Assembly: GCA_020725465.1 (NCBI GenBank)
Contig: DYEY01000056.1
Coordinates: 1 to 64,000, forward strand
Source: Dethiobacter sp.
GTDB lineage: Bacteria > Bacillota > Dethiobacteria > Dethiobacterales > Dethiobacteraceae
Reading direction: 5' to 3'
DNA: 64,000 nt
Shown piece by piece: positions 8,084-17,017 of the stretch. Each line of letters opens with the position of its first letter. Within the stretch, counting starts at the first letter, position 1. Position numbers and translations under genes: made by a program. The notes below the pieces were generated by a model. That model searched no databases and was not told the DNA's origin. It saw nothing but the letters and a program-made list of their open reading frames with translations.

Positions 8084-8191
8084 GGCCGGGTGACATACAA
8101 AAGAGCCGAATCCCCCGGGCAGCAGGTACAGGGGCCCCCGGATACCGTGGAGTGAACCCTTTCTCCCGGAGGCGAAAGGAGGTTTTTGTGT

Positions 8192-8956
8192 GTGAAAAGG
8201 CACAGTATTCTTACACGGATAATGGTTGTGGTGATGGCCTTACTGCTTTTCTCGGCAGGGGTGGCCGAGGCGTATAGCCTGGGCTACCGGACCCTTGACC
8301 CCGGCGTTGTAGGAGAAGATGTGGGTGAATTGCAGGACTTCCTCATCAGGCGCGGTTACATCAGTGGTGCGGTGGACGGCCTGTACGGCCTGCGTACCCG
8401 TAGCGGTGTAGCACTCTTTCAGGAGGAAATGGGCCTGCCGGTTACCGGTATTGTTAACCGGGAAACCCTGGACGCCATAAAAGAAATTAAAGACGCAGAA
8501 GCCGAAACTTTGGCAGAAGAAGAGGAAGTAACAGCAACAGTTAAACCGATTGAACCGGCCGGGCAGGATAAAAAGAGTGAATTTAACTTTACGGACTGGG
8601 AAATGGACCTTTTTGCCAGGATCGTTCACGCCGAAGCCGAAGGTGAACCGTTTATCGGGCAGGTGGCGGTAGCGGCCAGTATATTAAACCGCATCCGCAG
8701 CAGCCGTTACCCCAACACGCTGCAGGCGGTGGTATACCAGGCACCTGGCGGCTTCTACCAGTACAGCCCGGTCCTGGACGGCAGGATTAACCGTCCCGCC
8801 GGGGACAGCGCCCGCCGCGCCGTGGCTGAAGCCCTGAACGGTAACGACCCCACAGGAGGCGCCACCGGTTTTTACAACCCGCGCAAAACCCGTAACCAAT
8901 GGGTACGCCGGCAACCCGTAACCACCATTATCGGAAATCATGTCTTTTTCAGGTAA
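8192..8956 (+). CDS. SleB-like spore cortex / cell-wall hydrolase
   Basis: 254 residues. An N-terminal hydrophobic signal sequence (about 6-28, ending VAEAYS) is followed by a peptidoglycan-binding type 1 repeat (about 38-95, VGELQDFLIRRGYISGAVDG...). An acidic linker leads to a C-terminal Hydrolase_2/SleB domain (FARIVHAEAEGEPFIGQVA, the first acidic residue being the expected catalytic Glu; ending GNHVFFR). Such enzymes are lytic transglycosylases that degrade spore cortex on germination, though some act on vegetative wall. GTG 8192 is placed nine bases after AGGAGG; an upstream TTG is too close to it. Confidence 0.88.
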   Translation: MKRHSILTRIMVVVMALLLFSAGVAEAYSLGYRTLDPGVVGEDVGELQDFLIRRGYISGAVDGLYGLRTRSGVALFQEEMGLPVTGIVNRETLDAIKEIKDAEAETLAEEEEVTATVKPIEPAGQDKKSEFNFTDWEMDLFARIVHAEAEGEPFIGQVAVAASILNRIRSSRYPNTLQAVVYQAPGGFYQYSPVLDGRINRPAGDSARRAVAEALNGNDPTGGATGFYNPRKTRNQWVRRQPVTTIIGNHVFFR

Positions 8957-9090
8957 AATCCATATTTGCGGCATCCAAGGCAACTGAAGGAATAGGAACA
9001 TTTCCTTGACAGACGATACCGAGGGCATCGAGACGGTAAGGTATTTTGCCAGAAACATGGCGCGCCTGATAAAGTTGATGAACAAATCAA

Positions 9091-9120
9091 TTGACGCACG
9101 TGGCAATACATTGCTATAAT
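9091..9120 (+). promoter_or_regulatory. Probable sigma-A promoter for the DUF362 gene
   Basis: TTGACG (9091-9096) and TATAAT (9115-9120) are separated by 18 bp. The expected start lies about 25 bases before the GGGGAGG ribosome-binding site of the following gene. Confidence 0.65.
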
Positions 9121-9153
9121 TTCCCCATGCAAAGGTAGAAAGGGGAGGCGGCC

Positions 9154-10479
9154 ATGGGGAAAAACCTCGTTTCCGTAACACGGTATGAAGAGCCATATGT
9201 ATCGGTAAAGAAAGCCGTCACGGACTGCAGCGGCCTTGACCACCTGCCGGCGGGTGGTCGTGTCTTTATCAAGCCCAACATCGTGTTCTGGACCAAAGCC
9301 TGTACTTTTCCCAAGTGGGGGGTAATCACCACCTCCAGGGTTATAGAGGACGTGGTGGTTCTTTTAAAGGAATATGGTATTGACCACATCACCATCGGGG
9401 AAGGTATTACCACTGACCCCCGTGATACACAAACTCCCGCCCATGCTTTTAAAACTCTGGGTTATGAAAACCTAGGCAGGCGCTACGGCGTAAAATGCAT
9501 CAATGTGATGGAGAGGCCGTTTAAAAAAGTTGACTTGGGCGAAGGCATCATCCTGAAGTTTAACGCAGACATACTGCAAAGCGATTTTGTGGTAAATATC
9601 CCGGTAATGAAAACCCACAACCAGACTGTGGTCAGCCTGGGCATCAAGAACCTGAAAGGCACCATCGATATGCCCTCGCGGAAAGCCTGCCACAGCCCGG
9701 ACCCTAATAAAGATCTGCACTTCTTTGTTTCCAGGCTGGCCGACAAAATGCCTCCCATGCTTACTCTCATTGACGGCATCTTCAGCCTGGAAAGGGGCCC
9801 TGCTTTTGACGGGAAGGTGAAACGGAGCAACATACTGGTGGCATCATCGGATATTTTGTCTGCTGATATGGTTGGGGCAAAAATTTTAGGGCATGATCCT
9901 GCAGCTGTGCCCCATCTGGCCTGGGCGGCTAAAAACCGTAACCGGCCGCTTGACTTATCTGATATGGAAATCGTCGGAGAAAAGATCACAAACGTGGCGG
10001 CTTACCACGAACATGACTTTGAATACAGTTCAAATGAAGCCGGAGAAATGCCGCTGCCGTTGGCCAGGCAGGGAATCGCAGGACTGTTTTACCGGAAGTT
10101 TGACGATACAATGTGCACATATTGTTCAGGGTTGAACGGATTGATTCTCAGTGCCATCCGCAATGCCTGGAAAGGGAAACCGTGGGATAACGTGGAGGTG
10201 CTCACCGGCAAAGCCATGAGCCCTTCGCCCGGCATGAACGCCACCGTGCTGGTGGGACAGTGCATGTACAGGGCCCACAAAAACAACCCTGTTATCAGGA
10301 AAATGCTGGCGGTAAAGGGGTGTCCGCCGGCTCCTGAAGAGGTGGTCAGCGCCCTGCAGCAGGCAGGTATTGATGTTAATCCTTACCTGTTTTCCCAGAT
10401 AGATACCCTGCCCGGCTTTTTCATGGCACGCTACGCGGGCAAACCGGAATTCGACGAGGCTTTCTTCCGGGTGGAATAA
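9154..10479 (+). CDS. DUF362 domain protein
   Basis: 441 residues. The DUF362 core is recognisable from the N-terminal pattern RVFIKPNIVFW, the middle section DFVVNIPVMKTHNQTVVSLG followed by IKNLKGTI, and LTLIDGIFSLERGP. DUF362 proteins are widespread in anaerobes and often carry 4Fe-4S ferredoxin modules. Here no CxxCxxC cluster motif is present, only scattered cysteines (MCTYCSG near residue 325). Biochemical role unknown. It is monocistronic, between its own promoter and a terminator shared with convergent hypE. Confidence 0.85.
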   Translation: MGKNLVSVTRYEEPYVSVKKAVTDCSGLDHLPAGGRVFIKPNIVFWTKACTFPKWGVITTSRVIEDVVVLLKEYGIDHITIGEGITTDPRDTQTPAHAFKTLGYENLGRRYGVKCINVMERPFKKVDLGEGIILKFNADILQSDFVVNIPVMKTHNQTVVSLGIKNLKGTIDMPSRKACHSPDPNKDLHFFVSRLADKMPPMLTLIDGIFSLERGPAFDGKVKRSNILVASSDILSADMVGAKILGHDPAAVPHLAWAAKNRNRPLDLSDMEIVGEKITNVAAYHEHDFEYSSNEAGEMPLPLARQGIAGLFYRKFDDTMCTYCSGLNGLILSAIRNAWKGKPWDNVEVLTGKAMSPSPGMNATVLVGQCMYRAHKNNPVIRKMLAVKGCPPAPEEVVSALQQAGIDVNPYLFSQIDTLPGFFMARYAGKPEFDEAFFRVE

Positions 10480-10495
10480 ATAAAATCACGGCAAA

Positions 10496-10524
10496 ACGAG
10501 TACCCATCGTACCCGTTTTTTTTT
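10496..10524. terminator. Terminator between convergent DUF362 gene and hypE
   Basis: ACGAGTAC (10496-10503) and GTACCCGT (10509-10516) form a stem with one mismatch, followed by eight T residues for the plus strand. The hypE stop codon falls at the T-run. Confidence 0.7.
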
Positions 10525-11533
10525 AGCAAATCCTCGGCAGCGGAGTACCGGCAAGCATCTGCAGGGGCCTGGTGCCTCCTAAGGCTGTCTTTAAGTACAG
10601 GCGGCCGCTACCCTCCTGAACCTGGCCGATGATGCTGCTTTGGGCCGAGAGGGGGTGGTTTTGCAGTGCCGCCAGGATGTGGGTGGCGGCTTCCGCTTTT
10701 ACCACCAGCACTGCCCGCCCTTCTGAGGCGAGATAGAGCGGGTCGACGCCATAAATCCCGGCTACCGCTTTAACCCTGGGCTGAACAGGCAGCCTGTCTT
10801 CATGAATCAGGATATCCAAGCCCGCTGCCGAAGCAATTTCTGTTAAAGTGGTGGCCAAGCCTCCCCTGGTTGGGTCACGCATTATTTTTATCGAAGAAAA
10901 AAAAGGTTCCAGTATATCATAAAGAAAACAGAGCGGCATGCAGTCGCTCTCCGGGGATTCCTCAGTAGGGATACCAAGTCTGGCCGAAAGCACGGCCGCA
11001 CCGTGGTCGCCGATGCTGCCGGTGAGCAGGACAAGGTCAGATGATCTGACATTTGTCGCTTTGAACGAAGCGTCCGGATGAACCAATCCTACACCGGAAG
11101 TGTTGATAAACAGGCTTTGTTCCCCTCTGCCGGCCACTTTGGTATCTCCTGCAACCACAGGTATGCCAAGATCACGGCATACCAGGGAAAGTGAACGGAC
11201 TATCGCTGACAGATTTGTCAGCGCAAACCCTTCCTGTAAAATAAAAGCGGCTGACAGCCAGAGCGGTTTAGCGCCGCTGACAACCAGGTCGTTAATGGTG
11301 CCACAGGCGGCCAGCTTGCCAATATCACCGCCGGGAAAAACAAGGGGCGAGACCACAAAAGAGTCGGTGGTGAAAGCCAGCCTTTGCCCTGCCAGTTCCA
11401 GGACTGCCGCATCGCTTTTTTCGCTCAGCCACGGGTTATCAAAAAGCGGCAGGAATGTTTCGTCCAGCAGTTTGTGCGTCAGCAGGCCTCCGTCGCCGTG
11501 ACTGGACAGAACAACTTCTTTTTCAGACTTCAT
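10523..11533 (-). CDS. hypE: Hydrogenase expression/formation protein HypE
   Basis: 336 residues. HypE dehydrates the carbamoyl group placed on its C-terminal cysteine by HypF to a thiocyanate, the source of the cyanide ligands of the [NiFe] iron. The protein ends in the required PRIC tail. PurM/AIRS-fold motifs are visible: TTDSFVVSPLVFPGGDIG, the VAGDTKV segment and RDPTRGGLATTL. It is divergently transcribed from the hydrogenase genes across 330 bp, whereas the other hyp genes are clustered downstream of the structural genes. The start is preceded on its own strand by AAAGGAGG. Confidence 0.96.
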   Translation of the reverse strand: MKSEKEVVLSSHGDGGLLTHKLLDETFLPLFDNPWLSEKSDAAVLELAGQRLAFTTDSFVVSPLVFPGGDIGKLAACGTINDLVVSGAKPLWLSAAFILQEGFALTNLSAIVRSLSLVCRDLGIPVVAGDTKVAGRGEQSLFINTSGVGLVHPDASFKATNVRSSDLVLLTGSIGDHGAAVLSARLGIPTEESPESDCMPLCFLYDILEPFFSSIKIMRDPTRGGLATTLTEIASAAGLDILIHEDRLPVQPRVKAVAGIYGVDPLYLASEGRAVLVVKAEAATHILAALQNHPLSAQSSIIGQVQEGSGRLYLKTALGGTRPLQMLAGTPLPRIC

Positions 11534-11863
11534 ACAAGCCTCCTTTGCAAAACAGAAATTTTTTAAACAATTCTCAAGTTTACAGGTTTTTCACTGCAGC
11601 GTTATTTAAATCGTAATACTTAATCTTTTTAATTGCAATATTGTTTTTAAGCTAACAGTTGCCGCAGAAAAAATATTTTGGATCAGAATATCTGTTAGCA
11701 TTATTACAGATATAAGGAAAATTCCCTATATTAAATTATGTTATAGTAATTAACCCTGATTGTCTTAAATAAATTGCTATGTAAAAATTATTATTAAAAA
11801 CAGAGAAGGGGAGGCAAATGATTATTTATTGTGTAAAAAAGACAGGGAGGAGGTTATATCAAT
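11534..11863. promoter_or_regulatory. AT-rich divergent region between hypE and the hydrogenase operon
   Basis: 330 bp of strongly AT-rich sequence with no convincing gene. It must hold the promoters for hypE (leftward) and the hydrogenase operon (rightward). TTGTCT followed 16 bp later by TAAAAA, around 11760-11785, is the best rightward candidate but is weak. No clear palindromic operator was found. GGGAGGAGGT at 11845-11854 is the ribosome-binding site of the first rightward gene. Confidence 0.5.
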
Positions 11864-12739
11864 TTGCTTATTAAAAGACGAAAACTGTTACAGTTAGCTG
11901 GATTGTCAGGCCTTGGCGCATTGCTTGGAAGAGGCAGAGCTTGGGCTGTGGCTACCGGTGAGGAAGCCTCTTTTTTGGTTGATACCTCCATCTGCACAGG
12001 GTGCAGGCTTTGTGTACAGGCCTGCAAAAAGTGGAACAGGCTTCCGGCAGAAGAACAAAAATTTACCACATTAAAAGTAAAACCGATGTTTTCCGCCATT
12101 AACTGGATTAGCATCCATACCAGCAAGTATGTGGCTGAGACAGGAGGGCGGGAGCAAGAAAAGTGGTTGCATACCAGGCTTAGTTGCATGCACTGTACCG
12201 ATGCTGCCTGTGTCCAGGTCTGTCCCTCCGGTGCGTTGTCGCACACCGTTTATGGGACTGTTTCGCTCAATGAAAGAGTTTGTATTGCCTGCAACTATTG
12301 TGTCTCTCACTGCCCCTTTACTGCTGTTTCTTTTGATAAAGCCATGAATGTGGCCAGGAAATGCACGTTCTGCCATGACCGGCTGCAAGCGGGCCTGATT
12401 CCTGCCTGTGCGCATGCTTGCCCTAACGGTACCATAAAATACGGCACCAGGAAAAGTATGGAGGAGCTGGCTTTTGCCAGGGTGCAGGAATTAAGGCGAA
12501 TGGGTTCAACAAAGGCTGAAGCGTATGGCATCAAAGAGCTAAAAGGGCTTGGGGTCTTATATGTGCTGGAAAAAGGCAGGGAAAATTGCCAGGTATACTA
12601 CGGCCTGCCTGATGATCCCCAGGTCAGCATCGCAGCCAAGATGTGGAATTCTATCTTTAAACCGGCAAGGTTGCTGGCGTTCCTGGGAGTGGTATTTGTA
12701 CTTTGGCTAAATAAAACAGAAACAAAGATACAGGAATGA
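11864..12739 (+). CDS. Exported 4Fe-4S electron-transfer subunit of [NiFe] hydrogenase
   Basis: 291 residues, HybA/FdnH-like. A twin-arginine-like signal (KRRKLLQLAG, then a hydrophobic stretch to about 30) suggests Tat export. Cysteine clusters follow: CTGCRLCVQACKKW (about 46-60), CMHCTDAACVQVCP, CIACNYCVSHCP and CTFCHDRL...CAHACP, enough for about four 4Fe-4S clusters. A single hydrophobic segment near the C-terminus (LLAFLGVVFVLWL) can anchor it to the membrane. It starts with TTG at 11864, ten bases after GGAGGAGGT. It is probably the link between the hydrogenase and a quinone or cytochrome partner; no cytochrome b gene is adjacent. Confidence 0.88.
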   Translation: MLIKRRKLLQLAGLSGLGALLGRGRAWAVATGEEASFLVDTSICTGCRLCVQACKKWNRLPAEEQKFTTLKVKPMFSAINWISIHTSKYVAETGGREQEKWLHTRLSCMHCTDAACVQVCPSGALSHTVYGTVSLNERVCIACNYCVSHCPFTAVSFDKAMNVARKCTFCHDRLQAGLIPACAHACPNGTIKYGTRKSMEELAFARVQELRRMGSTKAEAYGIKELKGLGVLYVLEKGRENCQVYYGLPDDPQVSIAAKMWNSIFKPARLLAFLGVVFVLWLNKTETKIQE

Positions 12740-12780
12740 CCTTTGTCGGCGGTCTTAAATAATTAACCGGAGGGTTGGCA

Positions 12781-13899
12781 ATGAACGACCAGAAAAAAAT
12801 GCAGGAGATCGGTTACCTGAAGCTGGAGGCCAGGGGAATAAACAGGCGCACTTTTTTAAAATACTGTGCTGCAACTGCCGCAGCCTTGGGACTTGATTTG
12901 TATTTCGGAGAACTTTTGGCTGACGCGGCGGCGGTGGCAATACAGAAAAAACCTGTCATATGGATACAGGGTCAGGGTTGTACCGGCTGCAGCACCTCTC
13001 TTCTTTCTACGTTAAGCCCGGGTCCTGCGGAAATATTGCTTGATATGGTATCCATGAGGTTTAACAGTACAGTTATGGCTTCTGCCGGCCATGTGGCAGC
13101 GGGTGTATTGGAAAAGACTGTGGAAGAGGGTGGATACCTGCTGGTGGTTGAGGGTTCAATACCCACGGCTAACCCCCGCTTCTGCACTGTAGAAGGGATG
13201 CCTTTTGATGTATTGCTGACCAAAACGGCCAAAAACGCCGCGGCAGTGGTGGCAGTGGGGGCTTGTGCCGCTTATGGCGGAATACCGCGGGCCGGCCTGA
13301 CCGGTGCCAAAGGTGTAAGCGAAATTATAGGCAGCAAGGGCGTTGTTAATATACCTGGTTGTCCCTACAAACCGGATTGGTTGGTGGGAACGCTTTTGCA
13401 TTACCTGAGCTTTAATTCTCTCCCTGCCCTGGACAGCGATTTAAGGCCAGTCAATTATTTCAGCAGGCACTTCATTCATGATACCTGCCCACGGGTGGCT
13501 TACTTTGAAAAAGGGCAATTCCTGGAAGACTGGAATGACCCGGCTACCGCCAACTGGTGTTTGCTGAAAATGGGCTGTAAGGGCCCGGTTACTTATGCCG
13601 ACTGCAACCGTATCCTGTTTAACGATGGCGTAAACACCTGCATCAGGTCTGGAGCGCCCTGTGCCGGCTGCGTACAGCCTCAGTTCTATGAGACTTTGGC
13701 CCCGCTTTATGTTTCACCTTTTGTGCCGGGACGGGAAGGAGAGGTCCTCGATTTGCTTACAAAGGAAGGAAGGCAAGGTATAGATCTGGCCTCAGCTGCC
13801 CTTGGGGCCGGTGTGATGGCGGTTCCATATATAGCAAACAAAGTATTTGAACTGGTGAAAAAGGACAAGAAGGAAGGAGTGACCATGGGTGGCCACTAG
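12781..13899 (+). CDS. [NiFe] hydrogenase small subunit, Tat-exported
   Basis: 372 residues. The twin-arginine motif NRRTFLKYC and a hydrophobic stretch direct export of the folded enzyme. The N-terminal flavodoxin-like domain carries proximal-cluster ligands in GQGCTGCSTSLL, VGACAAYGG and IPGCPYKP. The C-terminal domain has medial and distal cluster ligands around HDTCPR, WCLLKMGCKGP and GAPCAGCVQPQF. A hydrophobic C-terminal segment (about 345-362) may anchor it. ATG 12781 lies six bases after GGAGGG. Its stop overlaps the start of the large subunit by 11 bp. Confidence 0.95.
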   Translation: MNDQKKMQEIGYLKLEARGINRRTFLKYCAATAAALGLDLYFGELLADAAAVAIQKKPVIWIQGQGCTGCSTSLLSTLSPGPAEILLDMVSMRFNSTVMASAGHVAAGVLEKTVEEGGYLLVVEGSIPTANPRFCTVEGMPFDVLLTKTAKNAAAVVAVGACAAYGGIPRAGLTGAKGVSEIIGSKGVVNIPGCPYKPDWLVGTLLHYLSFNSLPALDSDLRPVNYFSRHFIHDTCPRVAYFEKGQFLEDWNDPATANWCLLKMGCKGPVTYADCNRILFNDGVNTCIRSGAPCAGCVQPQFYETLAPLYVSPFVPGREGEVLDLLTKEGRQGIDLASAALGAGVMAVPYIANKVFELVKKDKKEGVTMGGH

Positions 13900-15478
13900 A
13901 ATAGTTGTTGACCCGGTAACACGGATAGAAGGGCACCTTAAAGTAGAAGTAACAGTGGAAAACGGAGCAGTTACCGACGCGAAATGCATGGGCACCATGT
14001 TTCGCGGCCTCGAGCAGATAGTGATAGGCAAAGACCCCAGGGACGTCCCTTACGTTACTGAGAGAGCATGCGGTGTCTGCGCCGGTGTCCATGGCTGGGC
14101 TTCTTGTCTTTCCGTGGAAGATGCCCACGGGGCGGTGGTGCCCGAAATGGGTAGAGTTTTGCGTAATTTAATGATGGGTGCTCTTTGGCTGCATGACCAT
14201 ATCCTGCATTTTTATCACCTGGCAGCCCTTGATTATATCGATCCCACCGCAATACTCAGATATGACGGGGCTGTTCCTGAGTTGGTGGCGGTTAAGGAGA
14301 AAGTGGGAGCATTGGCTGCGGCGGGAGACTTGCATCCTGTACTGCCAAATTATAAACCTGATGATTTTTGTGTAAACGATCCGCAACTGGTTACCCAACT
14401 GGTGTACCATTACCTGCGTGCTCTGGAGATTCAGGCTAAAGGCAGGAAAGCTTCTGCCATTTTCGCCGGCAAGCAGCCGCATCATTCTTCGATGATTGTT
14501 GGCGGGGTTACTTGTTATCCCACATTGGTGGAAGTGCAGCATTTCAGGCAGCTGATAAGAGAAATAATTGACTTTGTTCACAACGTTTATGTGCCGGACG
14601 CTCTGTTGCTGGCCACCGGCCCGCTGGCACCGCTGGAGAAGGCTTCGGTGGGAGCAACTGCCGGGCATTACATGACTTTTAACGGCTATCCCCTTGACAA
14701 AAAAGGTGAAAAATACCTTTTCCCCGCTGGCGTTATTTTTAACAATAACTTTAACAGCATTCAAAAAATGGATGTAACGCAGATAACCGAAGAGGTTGAC
14801 TTTTCCTGGTATAAGGATGAACCGCGGCCTGGTCACCCAGCGGTGAGAACTACTCAGGTGGAAGTGGACAAAGCAAAAGGGTATTCGTTTATCAAAGCGC
14901 CGCGTTATCAGGGCATGCCGGTTGAAGTAGGTCCTGTGGCAAGAATGTTGGTAATGAAAAACCGTACGTTTTTTGATCTGATGAATGAATACGGGGTAAA
15001 GAAACCTGGCGTCGTTTTGCGTCATGCCGCAAGGGCGCTTGATACATTGGTGATGGCCGATGCCATAACCGGTTGGATTGACGAGCTGGTAAGCCTGATG
15101 GGTGAAGCTGGGATCTATAGCCAGGGCCGCAATGCCATGATACATGACACGGCACACTGGGAGCCGCCACTTAACGGCAGCGGTGCCGGCCTGACAGAGG
15201 CACCGCGGGGAGCGCTCGGGCACTGGATTGACATCTCGGGCAAAAAGGTACGGCGTTACCAGATGGTTGTTCCCACAACCTGGAACGCTTCCCCCAGGGA
15301 TAACAGGGGGCAGAGGGGTCCCATTGAAGAAGCACTGGTAGGTGCACCGGTCCCTGATCCCGACAATCCCCTGAACGTGGTCCGTATTATCCGCTCATTT
15401 GACCCGTGCCTGGCCTGTGCCATTCACGTTATCCACCCCAAAGGCGACAAAGTAATACCGCTGGCTCCCATCCTCTGA
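13889..15478 (+). CDS. [NiFe] hydrogenase large (catalytic) subunit
   Basis: 529 residues. The N-terminus VDPVTRIEGHLKVEV is the family hallmark. Nickel is bound by two CxxC pairs: ERACGVCAGVHG near residue 60 and DPCLACAIH near the C-terminus. The protein continues 16 residues beyond that His (VIHPKGDKVIPLAPIL); this tail is expected to be removed by the maturation protease encoded next, after nickel insertion. Ala replaces the more usual Ile in the first motif. GTG 13889 overlaps the small-subunit gene. Context and exported partners indicate an uptake or respiratory hydrogenase facing outward. Confidence 0.97.
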   Translation: MATRIVVDPVTRIEGHLKVEVTVENGAVTDAKCMGTMFRGLEQIVIGKDPRDVPYVTERACGVCAGVHGWASCLSVEDAHGAVVPEMGRVLRNLMMGALWLHDHILHFYHLAALDYIDPTAILRYDGAVPELVAVKEKVGALAAAGDLHPVLPNYKPDDFCVNDPQLVTQLVYHYLRALEIQAKGRKASAIFAGKQPHHSSMIVGGVTCYPTLVEVQHFRQLIREIIDFVHNVYVPDALLLATGPLAPLEKASVGATAGHYMTFNGYPLDKKGEKYLFPAGVIFNNNFNSIQKMDVTQITEEVDFSWYKDEPRPGHPAVRTTQVEVDKAKGYSFIKAPRYQGMPVEVGPVARMLVMKNRTFFDLMNEYGVKKPGVVLRHAARALDTLVMADAITGWIDELVSLMGEAGIYSQGRNAMIHDTAHWEPPLNGSGAGLTEAPRGALGHWIDISGKKVRRYQMVVPTTWNASPRDNRGQRGPIEEALVGAPVPDPDNPLNVVRIIRSFDPCLACAIHVIHPKGDKVIPLAPIL

Positions 15479-15492
15479 TCAATAGTAGTACA

Positions 15493-15999
15493 ATGGTTAC
15501 AACCGTTGGTGACGGTACTGCCGGTAAACTGCTGGTTCTTGGTATTGGCAACATAATGTGCGGTGACGATGGTGTTGGCTCGGTGATAGCTGAACAGCTG
15601 GCAGAAAGATTACAGATGCCAGGTGTAGACATAGTAAATGGGGGCAGCGTGGGGTTGGGACTGCTCTATCTCCTGGCGGAATATCCCGCACTGCTGGTAG
15701 TGGATGCGGTTGATGCCGGCGCCGAGCCGGGGGAGCTTTTCAGCTTCCGGCCTGAGGACCTTGCACAGGGGGGTATGCAGGACATTTCTTTTCACCAGTC
15801 CGGCCTGGCGGTGCTTTTAAGTCGGGCCCGGTTGCTTGGGATTCTTCCCCCGCAGGTAAAAATAATCGGTATCCAGGTGAGCCGGATTGTACCGGAGGCT
15901 GGCCTCAGTGCAGAGTTAGTGGCAAAATTGGATATTATACTGGAAAAGATAAGGGGGGAAATAGAGCATTACCACAGCCAATGCATGAGCTGTCAGTAG
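15493..15999 (+). CDS. Hydrogenase maturation endopeptidase (HyaD/HycI family)
   Basis: 168 residues. The start LLVLGIGNIMCGDDGVGSVIA is the family signature, with Asp of the GDDG segment and the later Asp in LLVVDAVDAG as the expected nickel-sensing ligands and HQSGLAVLL carrying the third (His). It trims the large-subunit C-terminal tail. ATG 15493 begins shortly after the large-subunit stop without an evident strong ribosome-binding site, so translation is probably coupled. The C-terminus overlaps hypA by 19 bp and ends in an unusual Cys-rich QCMSCQ. Confidence 0.94.
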   Translation: MVTTVGDGTAGKLLVLGIGNIMCGDDGVGSVIAEQLAERLQMPGVDIVNGGSVGLGLLYLLAEYPALLVVDAVDAGAEPGELFSFRPEDLAQGGMQDISFHQSGLAVLLSRARLLGILPPQVKIIGIQVSRIVPEAGLSAELVAKLDIILEKIRGEIEHYHSQCMSCQ

Positions 16000-16322
16000 T
16001 TATGTCACTGTTGAAAGCAGTGGAAAGCGACGCTGGGCAAAGGGGAATACAAAAGGTCACTCATTTCCGCCTGGTGGTGGGGGAGTACTCCGCTGTAAGC
16101 ATCAAAGCGATGGACTTTGCGCTGCAGCATCTTACGACGGGCACTATCCTCGACGGTGCCAGTTATGAACTGGTAACGGAAGAAGCCCGGTCGCAGTGCC
16201 AGGACTGTGGGCGGGCATTCAGGCCTGCCCCTCCTTTTTTTCTCTGCCCCGGCTGCGGCCGGGGAGGAGCCCCTTTTACCTGCGGCAGGGAGCTGTATAT
16301 AGATTATTACGAAGGAGAATAA
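15981..16322 (+). CDS. hypA: Hydrogenase nickel-insertion protein HypA
   Basis: 113 residues. The N-terminal MHELSVV contains the His2 nickel ligand, and the zinc-binding loop has two CxxC pairs (CQDCGRAF and CPGCGRGG). HypA delivers nickel to the large subunit together with HypB. ATG 15981 reads within the end of the protease gene. Three bases separate it from hypB. Confidence 0.96.
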   Translation: MHELSVVMSLLKAVESDAGQRGIQKVTHFRLVVGEYSAVSIKAMDFALQHLTTGTILDGASYELVTEEARSQCQDCGRAFRPAPPFFLCPGCGRGGAPFTCGRELYIDYYEGE

Positions 16323-16324
16323 AA

Positions 16325-17017
16325 GTGAAGATATACCTGGGGCGTGAACTGAGGGAGGCCAACAAAAACAGCGCAGCGGACAACAGGATGATGCTGGACA
16401 GATCCAGGGTCCTCATGGTCAATATCATCGGTTCTCCCGGCGCGGGCAAAACGGCTCTCCTGGAACAAACCTTAAGACACCTTTCGTCCCACCTGACCAT
16501 TGCTGTTATCGAGGGCGACCTGTACACCGACGCCGATGCGAAAAGGTTGCGAGGGCTATGTGCAAAGGTTATCCAGATAAACACAGAAGGTTCCTGTCAC
16601 CTGGAAGCGGGGCAAATAGGAGAACTGCTTGTCAAAGAGAACCTGCTGCACACTGATATTGTCTTTGTGGAAAATGTCGGCAACCTGGTCTGCCCTGCTG
16701 CTTTTGACCTGGGTGAAGATCTTAGGGTGTCATTGGTAAGCGTAACGGAAGGGGCGGACAAACCGTGTAAATACCCTCTCACCTTCCGTGATTCGCATGC
16801 CTGTATAATCAGCAAAACAGACCTGCTGCCTTACTGTGACTTCGACCTGGACAAGGTTACCGGAGACTTGCAAACAATAAACAGCAGCCTGACTGTTTTT
16901 ACGCTGTCTGCAAAGTCAGGGGAGGGATTGGCAAAATGGTGCAGGTGGCTGGAAGCTCACGTGGCGAAGAAAAAGTCTGCGTTGAACTCAGGATTAGCGG
17001 TACCGTCCAGGGAGTAG
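16325..17017 (+). CDS. hypB: Hydrogenase nickel-incorporation GTPase HypB
   Basis: 230 residues. A SIMIBI-class GTPase with the P-loop IIGSPGAGKTALLEQ, switch I region EGDLYTDADAKRL, VENVGNLVCP and ISKTDLLPY. The metal-site residues include the Cys in ENVGNLVCP. No His-rich nickel-storage stretch is present at the N-terminus. GTG 16325 is chosen because the protein then starts as compact HypB homologues do. Its 3' end overlaps hypF by 82 bp. Confidence 0.95.
   Translation: MKIYLGRELREANKNSAADNRMMLDRSRVLMVNIIGSPGAGKTALLEQTLRHLSSHLTIAVIEGDLYTDADAKRLRGLCAKVIQINTEGSCHLEAGQIGELLVKENLLHTDIVFVENVGNLVCPAAFDLGEDLRVSLVSVTEGADKPCKYPLTFRDSHACIISKTDLLPYCDFDLDKVTGDLQTINSSLTVFTLSAKSGEGLAKWCRWLEAHVAKKKSALNSGLAVPSRE

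Noticed and set aside
9006-9119. 37-codon TTG-started frame upstream of the DUF362 gene
   Set aside because: It runs through a good promoter (-35 at 9091, -10 at 9115), has only a weak ribosome-binding site and no recognised similarity.
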